Shown: positions 53,833-62,333 of the stretch, one piece after another | Position numbering within the stretch: position 1 is the stretch's first letter | How the letters are laid out: each line of letters begins with the position of its first letter | Source: Leucothrix pacifica | GTDB lineage: Bacteria > Pseudomonadota > Gammaproteobacteria > Thiotrichales > Thiotrichaceae | Assembly: GCF_003172875.1 (NCBI RefSeq) | Contig: NZ_QGKM01000075.1 | Location: 1-64,000 of the forward strand | Direction of reading: 5' to 3' | Length of the DNA: 64,000 bases | The notes under the pieces: model-generated | Seen by the model: the letters and a program-made list of their open reading frames with translations, nothing else | What the model was told of the DNA's origin: nothing | Databases searched by the model: none | Translations under genes and position numbers: made by a program

Positions 53833-53886
53833 ATCGTGATTCCACTGGCAATAAGCCGACGGATAGCTTAAAAATGTTCTATGATT

Positions 53887-53913
53887 AGCCCCCTCTATCA
53901 GGGGGCTTTTTCA
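53887..53913 (+). terminator. intrinsic terminator of ppk2
   Basis: AGCCCCC (53887-53893) and GGGGGCT (53901-53907) form a 7-bp stem with a 7-nt loop, then TTTTT. The U-run ends directly before the ATG of the ABC exporter at 53913, so the only G-rich stretch that could act as its Shine-Dalgarno is the right arm of this stem. Confidence 0.88.
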
Positions 53914-55688
53914 TGTACGTAAAACGTGACACTTTAGAGCACAACGACCGAAACGATTGGCTGAACATCAAACGGATTGTTTACTACCTGCAGGCTTATC
54001 GTGGGCGTGCCATTTTTGCATTGTTGTGTCTGATTGCGGCGAAGTTTGCCAATATTGGTGTTCCTCTGGTACTTCGCGATATCGTAGATAGCTTTGACAA
54101 AACTGCTCAGGTGCTGGTGTTGCCTGTGAGCTTATTGCTTGCTTATGGTGCGTTAAAACTGGCGAATTCTTTGTTTAGCGAGTTACGTGACACAGTCTTT
54201 GCTCGAGTGCGTTATCACGCGATGCGGCAGCTTTCTAATCAGGTATTAGAGCACCTGCATAATTTATCGCTGCGTTTTCATCTGGAACGAAAGACCGGTG
54301 CTATTAGTCGCGACTTAGAGCGGGGTACTCGGTCCGTTAGTACCATGATGAACTTTCTGGTATTCAGTTTTATTCCCATCTTTGTAGAATTTACGCTCGT
54401 TGCGGCCATTCTCTTAATTAACTACGATGGTATTTTTGCACTAATTACTTTTGGCACAATCGCGGTGTATGCGTTGTTCACGGTCCTGATTAGTAATTGG
54501 CGGATTAATTATCGGCATAATATGAATCGTTTGGATTCTGAAGCGAATACTCACGCCTTTGATAGTTTGATCAATTATGAAACGGTGAAGTATTTCAATA
54601 ATGAACAGTTGGAGCTGACTCGTTACGATAAAACCTTGTCAGAGTGGGAGGGTATGGCGGTTAAGAGCCAGACCTCTATGTCAGTTCTGAACTTCGGACA
54701 GAGTGCCATTATCGCGATTGGTGTGACCATTATTATGTTTTTTGCCGCTAGTCAGGTGGTGGATGGGCAGATGACTATCGGTGAATTGGTAATGGTCAAT
54801 GCTTTTATGCTGCAGTTGTTCATACCGTTGGGGGCACTGGGAATAATTTATCGACAGTTTAAATACACACTGGCAGATATGGATTTGGTCTTTAAGCTAC
54901 TCTCGCGCACACCTGAAATTGAAGACAAAGACTCTGCGACCGATCTGAATGTTGAGCAAGGCCAAATCCGCTTTGATCAGGTGCACTTTGGTTATCAGGA
55001 TGATCGTGAAATTCTTAAAGGCATCAGCTTTGAGGTTCCTGCTGGTCAAACTGTGGCGGTAGTAGGGCATAGTGGTGCAGGAAAGTCGACACTGGCACGC
55101 TTGTTATTCCGATTTTATGATGTAAATCAAGGTCAGGTGCTCATTGACGGTAATGATGTTCGTGAGGTGAAACAAAACAGTTTGCGGCGTGGTATTGGGA
55201 TCGTTCCACAGGATACCGTGCTATTTAATGACACTATTCGCTACAACATTCAGTACGGTAAGCTTGATGCCACTGACCAGGAGGTGCGTGAGGCAGCTTC
55301 CATGGCGCAGATAGAGGATTTTATCGAGAGCTTGCCAGAGGGTTGGGATACCAAAGTAGGGGAGCGCGGACTTAAGCTATCCGGTGGTGAAAAGCAGCGG
55401 GTGGCAATTGCCCGGGCAATTCTGAAGCGTCCGGCGATCTTGGTGTTTGATGAGGCAACTTCTTCATTGGATAGTACGACCGAACAAGCCATCCAGCGCA
55501 CTTTAAAAGAAATTTCGGCAACTACCACCACCTTAGTGGTCGCACATCGCTTATCAACCATTGTGGATGCTGATCAGATACTGGTTATGTCGCAGGGAAC
55601 GATCATTGAGCGCGGATCTCACAGCGAGTTGATGCAGGCGAATGGTGAGTATCGAAGAATGTGGGACTTACAGCTTGAGTCAGACTGA
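53913..55688 (+). CDS. Atm1-type ABC exporter (ATP-binding and permease fused)
   Basis: 591 residues. Six membrane helices lie in the first 320 residues (for instance AIFALLCLIAAKFANIGVPLVL), followed by the ATPase with Walker A VGHSGAGKSTLARL (about 380), signature LSGGEKQRVAIARAIL and Walker B ILVFDEATSSLD, then H-loop in VAHRLSTI. The membrane part with YETVKYFNNE is typical of the Atm1/ABCB7 and HMT1-type family that exports sulfur- or metal-linked glutathione compounds. The start lies inside a terminator hairpin region, so translation may be poor unless another start or message exists. Confidence 0.88.
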   Translation: MYVKRDTLEHNDRNDWLNIKRIVYYLQAYRGRAIFALLCLIAAKFANIGVPLVLRDIVDSFDKTAQVLVLPVSLLLAYGALKLANSLFSELRDTVFARVRYHAMRQLSNQVLEHLHNLSLRFHLERKTGAISRDLERGTRSVSTMMNFLVFSFIPIFVEFTLVAAILLINYDGIFALITFGTIAVYALFTVLISNWRINYRHNMNRLDSEANTHAFDSLINYETVKYFNNEQLELTRYDKTLSEWEGMAVKSQTSMSVLNFGQSAIIAIGVTIIMFFAASQVVDGQMTIGELVMVNAFMLQLFIPLGALGIIYRQFKYTLADMDLVFKLLSRTPEIEDKDSATDLNVEQGQIRFDQVHFGYQDDREILKGISFEVPAGQTVAVVGHSGAGKSTLARLLFRFYDVNQGQVLIDGNDVREVKQNSLRRGIGIVPQDTVLFNDTIRYNIQYGKLDATDQEVREAASMAQIEDFIESLPEGWDTKVGERGLKLSGGEKQRVAIARAILKRPAILVFDEATSSLDSTTEQAIQRTLKEISATTTTLVVAHRLSTIVDADQILVMSQGTIIERGSHSELMQANGEYRRMWDLQLESD

Positions 55689-55703
55689 TATCAAGCTCAT
55701 GAT

Positions 55704-55801
55704 GCTTAGTGCTTAGTGCTTAGTGCTTAGTGCTTAGTGCTTAGTGCTTAGTGCTTAGTGCTTAGTGCTTAGTGCTTAGTGCTTAGTGCTTAGTGCTTAG
55801 T
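55704..55801. repeat. microsatellite: 14 perfect copies of GCTTAGT
   Basis: The heptamer GCTTAGT is repeated 14 times without a mismatch between the convergent ABC exporter and the coiled-coil protein gene. It overlaps the last 12 bp of the latter (minus-strand ACT AAG CAC TAA supplies T-K-H-stop), so copy number changes would not alter the protein beyond its end. Perfect short repeats of this kind are usually unstable. Confidence 0.95.
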
Positions 55802-57016
55802 GTCTTTGTTCTTGCGTGAGCTGAAGAAAGGAACCAGATTGTTATCACCCACGGCTTCCTGATAATAATGCGTTTCGCCAGAGCCATTACTATTTTGTTT
55901 GTGATCTGATGAGGCTTGATTTAGGTCAGCTTCGTTCAGACTATTCAACGCTTGTTGAGCTTCAGCGACTTTCTTGCTGAGCGATTGGAAGGTTTGTTGT
56001 GTCGTTTCAAGCGTATCAGAGAGCTGGTTAATCGCCTTGACATCTAGCTGTTTCAGGTTGCTTTCAGTGGTTTCTTTAATAACGCGACTCTGTTCCTCGT
56101 AACGACGTAAGCTCTCAACGTGTATGCGGCTTTCGTCAACGCTCGCACTGAGTTCTTGGCGAGCCATGTCAGCGCTCTGGAAGGCGGCATCATACTCTGT
56201 GTAGAGGTCATTTTCATAACCACTGATGCTCTCCATATAGCGTTCGTAGGCAGCATCCGCTTTAGCTTGATTACTGCGTAGGTGTTCGAGTAATTGAGTG
56301 GATTCTTCTAAAGTTGTATCCAAACGGGCGCGTACTTGCTCAGCCAACTCATTGTTAGCTTCGAGTGTATGTAATTGTAAATTATGTTGAGCGGTAATGT
56401 GTTGGGCAAGTTGGTAAGAATGCGCATCTTGTTGCTGAACTCGTTTAATACCCACTTCTAAATGATTAAGACCATCTCTGAGTTCTTGTTCTACCCGTAA
56501 AACTGTATTTTCTGTTTCGCCCAAGCGCTCATCCCAAATATGTTGGGTTTGTTGAATCCGACGTTCCAGCGCTTCACTGCGCTCTTGCAAGTTAGCCTCA
56601 ATGCTTTCAGATTGGGCGGCTAGTTCTTGTATTTTCTCGGCACTTAACCAGGCATGGTGTTGTTTGCTGATCAAGGCGTTATTTTGATAGACCAGTCGGT
56701 CAATAATTCTCTCAGCACGAACCTCATTGGTTTCAATGGAACGTAGCGATTTATCAATGGTACGTTGGTCACGCACGATATTTTTTTTCAGTGTGGTGAC
56801 AAACTCTCTGTCCTTTTTCATGGACTTGCGGCCCAATAAAAGTGCCCACAGTGCGGTAACAAATGCACCACCGGAAATTGCGGCAACAACAATGCTGATA
56901 ATTGAATCCTGAGACAGGCCAGCTTCTGCAGCCAGTGCACTACCTGAGCAAGCCGCTAGTGTCGCGACACTGATGAGGGTTACCGGAACTGATAATCGAT
57001 TGGGCTTTTGACTCAC
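55790..57016 (-). CDS. coiled-coil membrane protein of unknown function
   Basis: 408 residues. N-terminal signal or anchor (SVPVTLISVATLAACSGSALA, about 9-29), a second hydrophobic helix (ISIVVAAISGGAFVTALWALLL, about 40-61), then RKSMKKDREF (positive, so the rest is probably cytoplasmic) and a long coiled coil (about 70-370) rich in Gln, Glu and Arg with heptad spacing. The C-terminal tail is polar. It resembles coiled-coil envelope or chemotaxis-like scaffolds, but no family was recognised. The gene ends inside the microsatellite. Confidence 0.72.
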   Translation of the reverse strand: MSQKPNRLSVPVTLISVATLAACSGSALAAEAGLSQDSIISIVVAAISGGAFVTALWALLLGRKSMKKDREFVTTLKKNIVRDQRTIDKSLRSIETNEVRAERIIDRLVYQNNALISKQHHAWLSAEKIQELAAQSESIEANLQERSEALERRIQQTQHIWDERLGETENTVLRVEQELRDGLNHLEVGIKRVQQQDAHSYQLAQHITAQHNLQLHTLEANNELAEQVRARLDTTLEESTQLLEHLRSNQAKADAAYERYMESISGYENDLYTEYDAAFQSADMARQELSASVDESRIHVESLRRYEEQSRVIKETTESNLKQLDVKAINQLSDTLETTQQTFQSLSKKVAEAQQALNSLNEADLNQASSDHKQNSNGSGETHYYQEAVGDNNLVPFFSSRKNKDTKH

Positions 57017-57158
57017 GCTTAGAATTCTCGCTACAGCTTATGCTGATTACTGTTATCGTTTATATTGAACGATTTAACGTTGTTTCGTTCACTCCGAGTA
57101 TAACACTTAACGTATTTATACTGTATCAACACTTTTTAGATAGTACACAAGCTTGAAC

Positions 57159-57185
57159 GGTACGGTTTAAGCTATTAACCGTACC
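57159..57185. terminator. stem-loop between mltA and the coiled-coil gene
   Basis: GGTACGGTT (57159-57167) and AACCGTACC (57177-57185) pair perfectly around a 9-nt loop, 25 bp beyond the mltA stop. No U-run follows on the minus strand, so it may be a weak or Rho-assisted terminator. Confidence 0.55.
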
Positions 57186-57209
57186 TTAAAGAAGTCGTCG
57201 AATATAATT

Positions 57210-58418
57210 CTATAGCGTCGGGTGATCACTTGCCTGCATCGCGCGCTGACTTAGTTGAGTTCCCTGACGATTGAGCAGTAAGAATGCCCGTCCGTGCCCG
57301 GTCAGCTGGTTGGCAATCTGGCGCGCTTGTTCGCCCTTGCCAGTGTAAATATCCATTCTCGCCGGACCTTTGATTGCAGCGCCACGGTCTTGAGGCAGCA
57401 GAATTTTCCACTCAGCCCCCATCGTTTGTCCCTTACTATTGATAATGGGCACTTCAGCAAGTACCACTGAACCAAAAGGAATGTAATTGGTATCAACGGC
57501 GACAGAATGTCCGGGGATAATTGGCATGCCTGACGCGGTTAATACACCGCGTTGTACGGGTTTGAAGTAGACATATCTGGGATTACTGTTCATTGCCTTT
57601 GTCAGGTAAGTAGGGTGGGCATATAACCATTTCTGGATGCGCTCGCGTCCCATACTGCCTTTCATCAGTCCTTGCTGCTTCATAAAGAGGGATAGACTGC
57701 GGAATGGTTTATCATTAGAGCCGTCAAAGCTAAGCGAAACACGTTTCCCATTGCTGTATTCCAAAATCCCCGAACCCTGTACCTGCATATAGAACAAACC
57801 GATTGGATCATTCGTCCACGCAACTTCCAGACCTTTGTTTCTCAGCGCACCATTACTGATCTGACTTCGGCTTAGATGACGTAATTGCTGGCTCATTGGT
57901 GCCCGGTAAATGGGGTATTTATAACGTGCATCCGGCTTGGCGCTGGCTTGAATAATTGGTGTGTAATAGCCTGTGAATTTACTGGCTTTACTTTCACCGT
58001 TAAGTAAAGGTACCAGGTCGAATTGCTGCTGTAGCGCATGTGGGGCGATATCGCCACCCCAGTTCAGAAGAGCATGCAAAGTTTGAGCAAGTGTGCGGTT
58101 TGATACATTAACGCCCCGTTGCGCTACCGCCAGATTCGGATTCTGTGTTCGCAAATAGCGAGCCGCATGGCTCAGTCCCGACCGAAGAGAAGGCGAAATA
58201 GTAAAGGTATTCACCGGTATCTGAACAGATTGTCTGGGCGGTGGAGGTGGTGCCGTGATATCCATGAAGTCACTAGCGCTCAAGCCAGACTGCTCATACC
58301 GATCATTTCCAAGTAATTGTAAGTCATCAATAAAACTGGTGTTTGCCAACACTGAACCGCTAAACAACAACGGTATTATCGCTATACAAAGCGTTTTTCC
58401 AAGTGGGGTTAATGTCAT
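57210..58418 (-). CDS. mltA: membrane-bound lytic murein transglycosylase A
   Basis: 402 residues with a signal peptide (MTLTPLGKTLCIAIIPLLFSGSVLA, with a Ser/Ala end, no lipobox Cys seen). The MltA core has FTGYYTPIIQAS (about 145), VQGSGILEY, and the C-terminal 3D domain with VYFKP, VDTNYIPFGS and QDRGAAIKGPARMDIYTG, where the Asp (QDRG) is the catalytic acid. It cleaves peptidoglycan between sugars to make 1,6-anhydro ends. It is slightly longer than E. coli MltA (365). Confidence 0.9.
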   Translation of the reverse strand: MTLTPLGKTLCIAIIPLLFSGSVLANTSFIDDLQLLGNDRYEQSGLSASDFMDITAPPPPPRQSVQIPVNTFTISPSLRSGLSHAARYLRTQNPNLAVAQRGVNVSNRTLAQTLHALLNWGGDIAPHALQQQFDLVPLLNGESKASKFTGYYTPIIQASAKPDARYKYPIYRAPMSQQLRHLSRSQISNGALRNKGLEVAWTNDPIGLFYMQVQGSGILEYSNGKRVSLSFDGSNDKPFRSLSLFMKQQGLMKGSMGRERIQKWLYAHPTYLTKAMNSNPRYVYFKPVQRGVLTASGMPIIPGHSVAVDTNYIPFGSVVLAEVPIINSKGQTMGAEWKILLPQDRGAAIKGPARMDIYTGKGEQARQIANQLTGHGRAFLLLNRQGTQLSQRAMQASDHPTL

Positions 58419-58549
58419 GATGTACTCTTATATTTATTATTTTTATATCGGGGTATGAGCACAATTATGCCAAATGATGCGCCGATGACAAGTCACCAAC
58501 GGTACAATCAGACGAACGATAATTCGGCAGAGCGATGTTTTTGTGTGGG

Positions 58550-59350
58550 TTAGTTTTGCAGAAATGTCTGAATTCGTTGGTAAAAGTCGGCAGGTGTCTC
58601 GACATGTGGGAGGTGACCTGCTTCTGATATTGTTTGAATCGTGGCTTGTGTGAACAACCCGTTTATCAGCTCCTTATCTTCCTCCGCATCAATGTAGGGT
58701 GATTTACCACCATTCACAAACAGGCAAGGCTTATTGAACCTGACATTGTTGGCGACATTAAAACTCGCGATGTTAAGGTAGGTGCGCGTAATTTCTTGTA
58801 GATCGCAACGCCATTCGTAACCACCGGCATCCGTTGTTTTGAGGTTTTTCAGTAAAAAAGCTCTCTCGCCGTCATTTGAAATACTTTTAGCGAGTTCGTC
58901 ATTTGCTTGCTTGCGGGATGTAAACTCAGCAACAGGCAACGACAACAAAGCTTTAAATACCGGAATGTGCCACAACTCATAAGGCTTAGGGGCGATATCA
59001 ACGATGATTAGCTTGTTTAGACGTTCCGCATGATTCAGTGCGAGATACATGGCGACCTTGCCACCCATTGAGTGACCGAGTAAGTCGAAACGCTCAATGC
59101 TCAAGTGATCTGCAAGTTGTAGTATATCTTCCGCCATGTCTTTGTAACGCATGCCGCTAATGTGAGGTGACTGGCCGTGGTTTCGCATATCCGGCGTAAT
59201 CGCCCGATAGCCGTCATGCTGAGCAAGCTTGGATGCCTGACTTCGCCAGTTGTCCATAGACCCCAGCAGACCGTGCAATAAAATGATGTTTTTATTGGGT
59301 GATTCTTCACCAAATTGCTTGTAGTGTAGTAATGGGATCATAGTGGTCAT
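58550..59350 (-). CDS. alpha/beta-hydrolase esterase (YbfF-like)
   Basis: 266 residues. Nucleophile Ser in LLGHSMGGKVAM (about 92-103), oxyanion region NIILLHGLLGSMDNW, Asp in the PKPYELW-DIAP region and in AEEDKELIN, and the relay His in AGHLPHVETP. These are the YbfF-family marks (a broad esterase that also acts on acyl-CoA and PHB-like esters). The start MTTMIPLLHY has a second possible Met at position 4. Confidence 0.86.
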   Translation of the reverse strand: MTTMIPLLHYKQFGEESPNKNIILLHGLLGSMDNWRSQASKLAQHDGYRAITPDMRNHGQSPHISGMRYKDMAEDILQLADHLSIERFDLLGHSMGGKVAMYLALNHAERLNKLIIVDIAPKPYELWHIPVFKALLSLPVAEFTSRKQANDELAKSISNDGERAFLLKNLKTTDAGGYEWRCDLQEITRTYLNIASFNVANNVRFNKPCLFVNGGKSPYIDAEEDKELINGLFTQATIQTISEAGHLPHVETPADFYQRIQTFLQN

Positions 59351-59416
59351 TTGTTCACGTGGGACTTAGTAGACTAACACAGGGTAGCGCTGTATAAATT
59401 TAGCACGAAGTATTCA

Positions 59417-59445
59417 TTAACGATAAAGAAATATCCAGTTATAAT
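59417..59445 (+). promoter_or_regulatory. sigma-70 promoter of mreBCD
   Basis: TTAACG (59417-59422) and TATAAT (59440-59445) are separated by 17 bp; the -10 is a perfect consensus. The position, 130 bp upstream of mreB, gives a leader of normal length. The leader itself shows no obvious structure. Confidence 0.65.
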
Positions 59446-59563
59446 CTGCCCGATAATGATCAATATAATGATGCTAATGGTTGCCCGTAGCGCGCTGCAT
59501 TGCTACATTAGAGAATAAATCTCAGAACCGCTCAAACACGGCTGTTTTTGCCACGACAATTAG

Positions 59564-60640
<1,077 letters not shown>

Positions 60641-60730
60641 TTCTAAAAATATTTATAACAATCTAGCTGGGTAATTCTCATCGACGAGTTAGGCGAAAAT
60701 CGGCTTGAAAGCTCACTGCTTATAAAATTT

Positions 60731-61549
60731 TTGGTAGCAGTGATGCTTTCTATTGCCATGATTTTGATGGATTACCGTGAATCCAGTCTTGCGCCCATCC
60801 GTACTTCACTGAATATCATCTTGCACCCGTTGCAGGTAGCAGTAGACTTTCCTTTTCGGGTAGCCACTTCGGTTTCTGATTTTTTTAAAAATCACAGCGA
60901 AATGATGGCGCAGAATAAGAAGCTCGAAACGCTCGTCGGTATCTATGCGGCAAGAGATCAAAAATATCGCTCCATCGCGGAAGAAAACATTCGTTTTCGC
61001 AAGCAACTCAATGCGACTCCTGCCGTACAGGAGCGATTCATGCTGGCGGAGATTCTCTCGGTCTCGAATGATCAATACCGCAAAACAATTCGCATCAATA
61101 AAGGCAGTAAAGACGGTGTTTACCTAAAGCAAGTTGTGCTGGCTGGTAATGGTATATACGGTCAGGTGTTTAGTGTTTCACCATCCTCCTCAATTGTGCT
61201 GCAGTTGACTGATAGTCGTCATGCTATTCCGGTCAGAAATATGAGAACGGGCCTTGGTGCCATTGCGGTTGGTTCAGGGAATACTAATCAGCTAGAGCTA
61301 AAAAATGTTGAGGCTAATGTCGATATTAAATCCGGAGATACGTTTGTCAGTTCCGGCCTTGGTCAATTGTTTCCGGCAGACTTCCCGGTTGCCTCAGTAG
61401 CGACGGTTGCTTATAACCCTGGTGATTCGTTTATGCGGGTCAATGCCCGTACCATGGTTGATTTCAGTAAGAGCCGTGAAGTGTTATTGATCTGGCGATT
61501 TAATCACAAAACTGTCTTAGAAGAACCAGAAGCCGAGGAGCAACCTTAG
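60731..61549 (+). CDS. mreC: rod shape-determining protein MreC
   Basis: 272 residues as annotated from the TTG at 60731, but the frame is open back to 60659 and the membrane helix (SLLIKFLVAVMLSIAMILM) begins before this TTG, so the real start is probably upstream (there is no ATG, GTG or TTG there, only a rare ATT at 60674). The periplasmic part has a coiled coil and the MreC beta domains with LAEILSVSNDQYRKTIRINKGSKDGV and GLGQLFPADFPV. It links MreB to the wall-synthesis enzymes. Confidence 0.88.
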   Translation: MVAVMLSIAMILMDYRESSLAPIRTSLNIILHPLQVAVDFPFRVATSVSDFFKNHSEMMAQNKKLETLVGIYAARDQKYRSIAEENIRFRKQLNATPAVQERFMLAEILSVSNDQYRKTIRINKGSKDGVYLKQVVLAGNGIYGQVFSVSPSSSIVLQLTDSRHAIPVRNMRTGLGAIAVGSGNTNQLELKNVEANVDIKSGDTFVSSGLGQLFPADFPVASVATVAYNPGDSFMRVNARTMVDFSKSREVLLIWRFNHKTVLEEPEAEEQP

Positions 61550-61551
61550 CG

Positions 61552-62046
61552 ATGGAGTCATATATACTGCGCTTCCGCGGCGCTATTTTAGCGTCGATCC
61601 TGCTGGCATTTGCGCTAACTTTATTGCCTGTTCCCGACAATCTACTCACATGGCGGCCTGAGTGGGTGGCGCTCACTTTGGTGCACTGGGTGCTGATTAT
61701 GCCGCGCAAGGTGAGTATTGTGTTGGCATGGATTGCAGGCTTGTTACTGGATGCAATGTATAACTCGAGCTTGGGGCAGCACGCACTAGGTCTCACCGTT
61801 GTGGTATTTATTACCATGCGTCTGCGTTTGCGTATCAATGTGCACACACTAACTCATCAATTAACCGTGCTCTTAGTGGCATTGGGTAGTTACATGCTGA
61901 TTAATCTTTGGGTGTTGGGATTCACGGGTAACTCTCCGGCAGCATGGTTATATTGGTTATCACTAGCTGGTAGTTTGATTATTTGGCCACTATATCATTG
62001 GGCGCTGACGCGTATCTTTATGACGCTGAACCGATTTGATGACTAG
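61552..62046 (+). CDS. mreD: rod shape-determining protein MreD
   Basis: 164 residues, nearly all hydrophobic, with five helices (AILASILLAFALTLLPV; WVALTLVHWVLIM; IVLAWIAGLLLDAM; VLLVALGSYMLINLWVLG; YWLSLAGSLIIWPLYHWAL). PRKVSIVLAWIAGLLLDA is an MreD hallmark. GAGGAG precedes the ATG, 2 bp after the mreC stop, so translation is coupled. Confidence 0.93.
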   Translation: MESYILRFRGAILASILLAFALTLLPVPDNLLTWRPEWVALTLVHWVLIMPRKVSIVLAWIAGLLLDAMYNSSLGQHALGLTVVVFITMRLRLRINVHTLTHQLTVLLVALGSYMLINLWVLGFTGNSPAAWLYWLSLAGSLIIWPLYHWALTRIFMTLNRFDD

Positions 62047-62049
62047 CGT

Positions 62050-62067
62050 CAGAGTCCCCCAACTCTG
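62050..62067 (+). terminator. small stem-loop after mreD
   Basis: CAGAGT (62050-62055) and ACTCTG (62062-62067) pair perfectly around 6 nt just after the mreD stop. The next U-run is 15 nt away, so it is at best a weak terminator. The rest of 62047-62333 shows no gene and no clear promoter. Confidence 0.4.
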
Positions 62068-62333
62068 TTATATTCCCTCATTGTTTTTTAGTAAGCGATT
62101 AGCATTTTATTAAGGTGCTGAAAGTTACTACATCAGTAGAGAATAATCGTCACTTTCTCAGGGTTTTTCCTTCCGCCGCGCTTATTTTCACAGGGGCTAA
62201 GTCTCTAAAATATATAAGATATTGATGCTTGTTATGAAAGTGCTGTAAATAAACAGTGGGTTTAGCATATTTTATATTTAACGCAGCTTCAATCAGGTTA
62301 CAATACCGACCCGGTAAATAAGTTGACAGAGTC

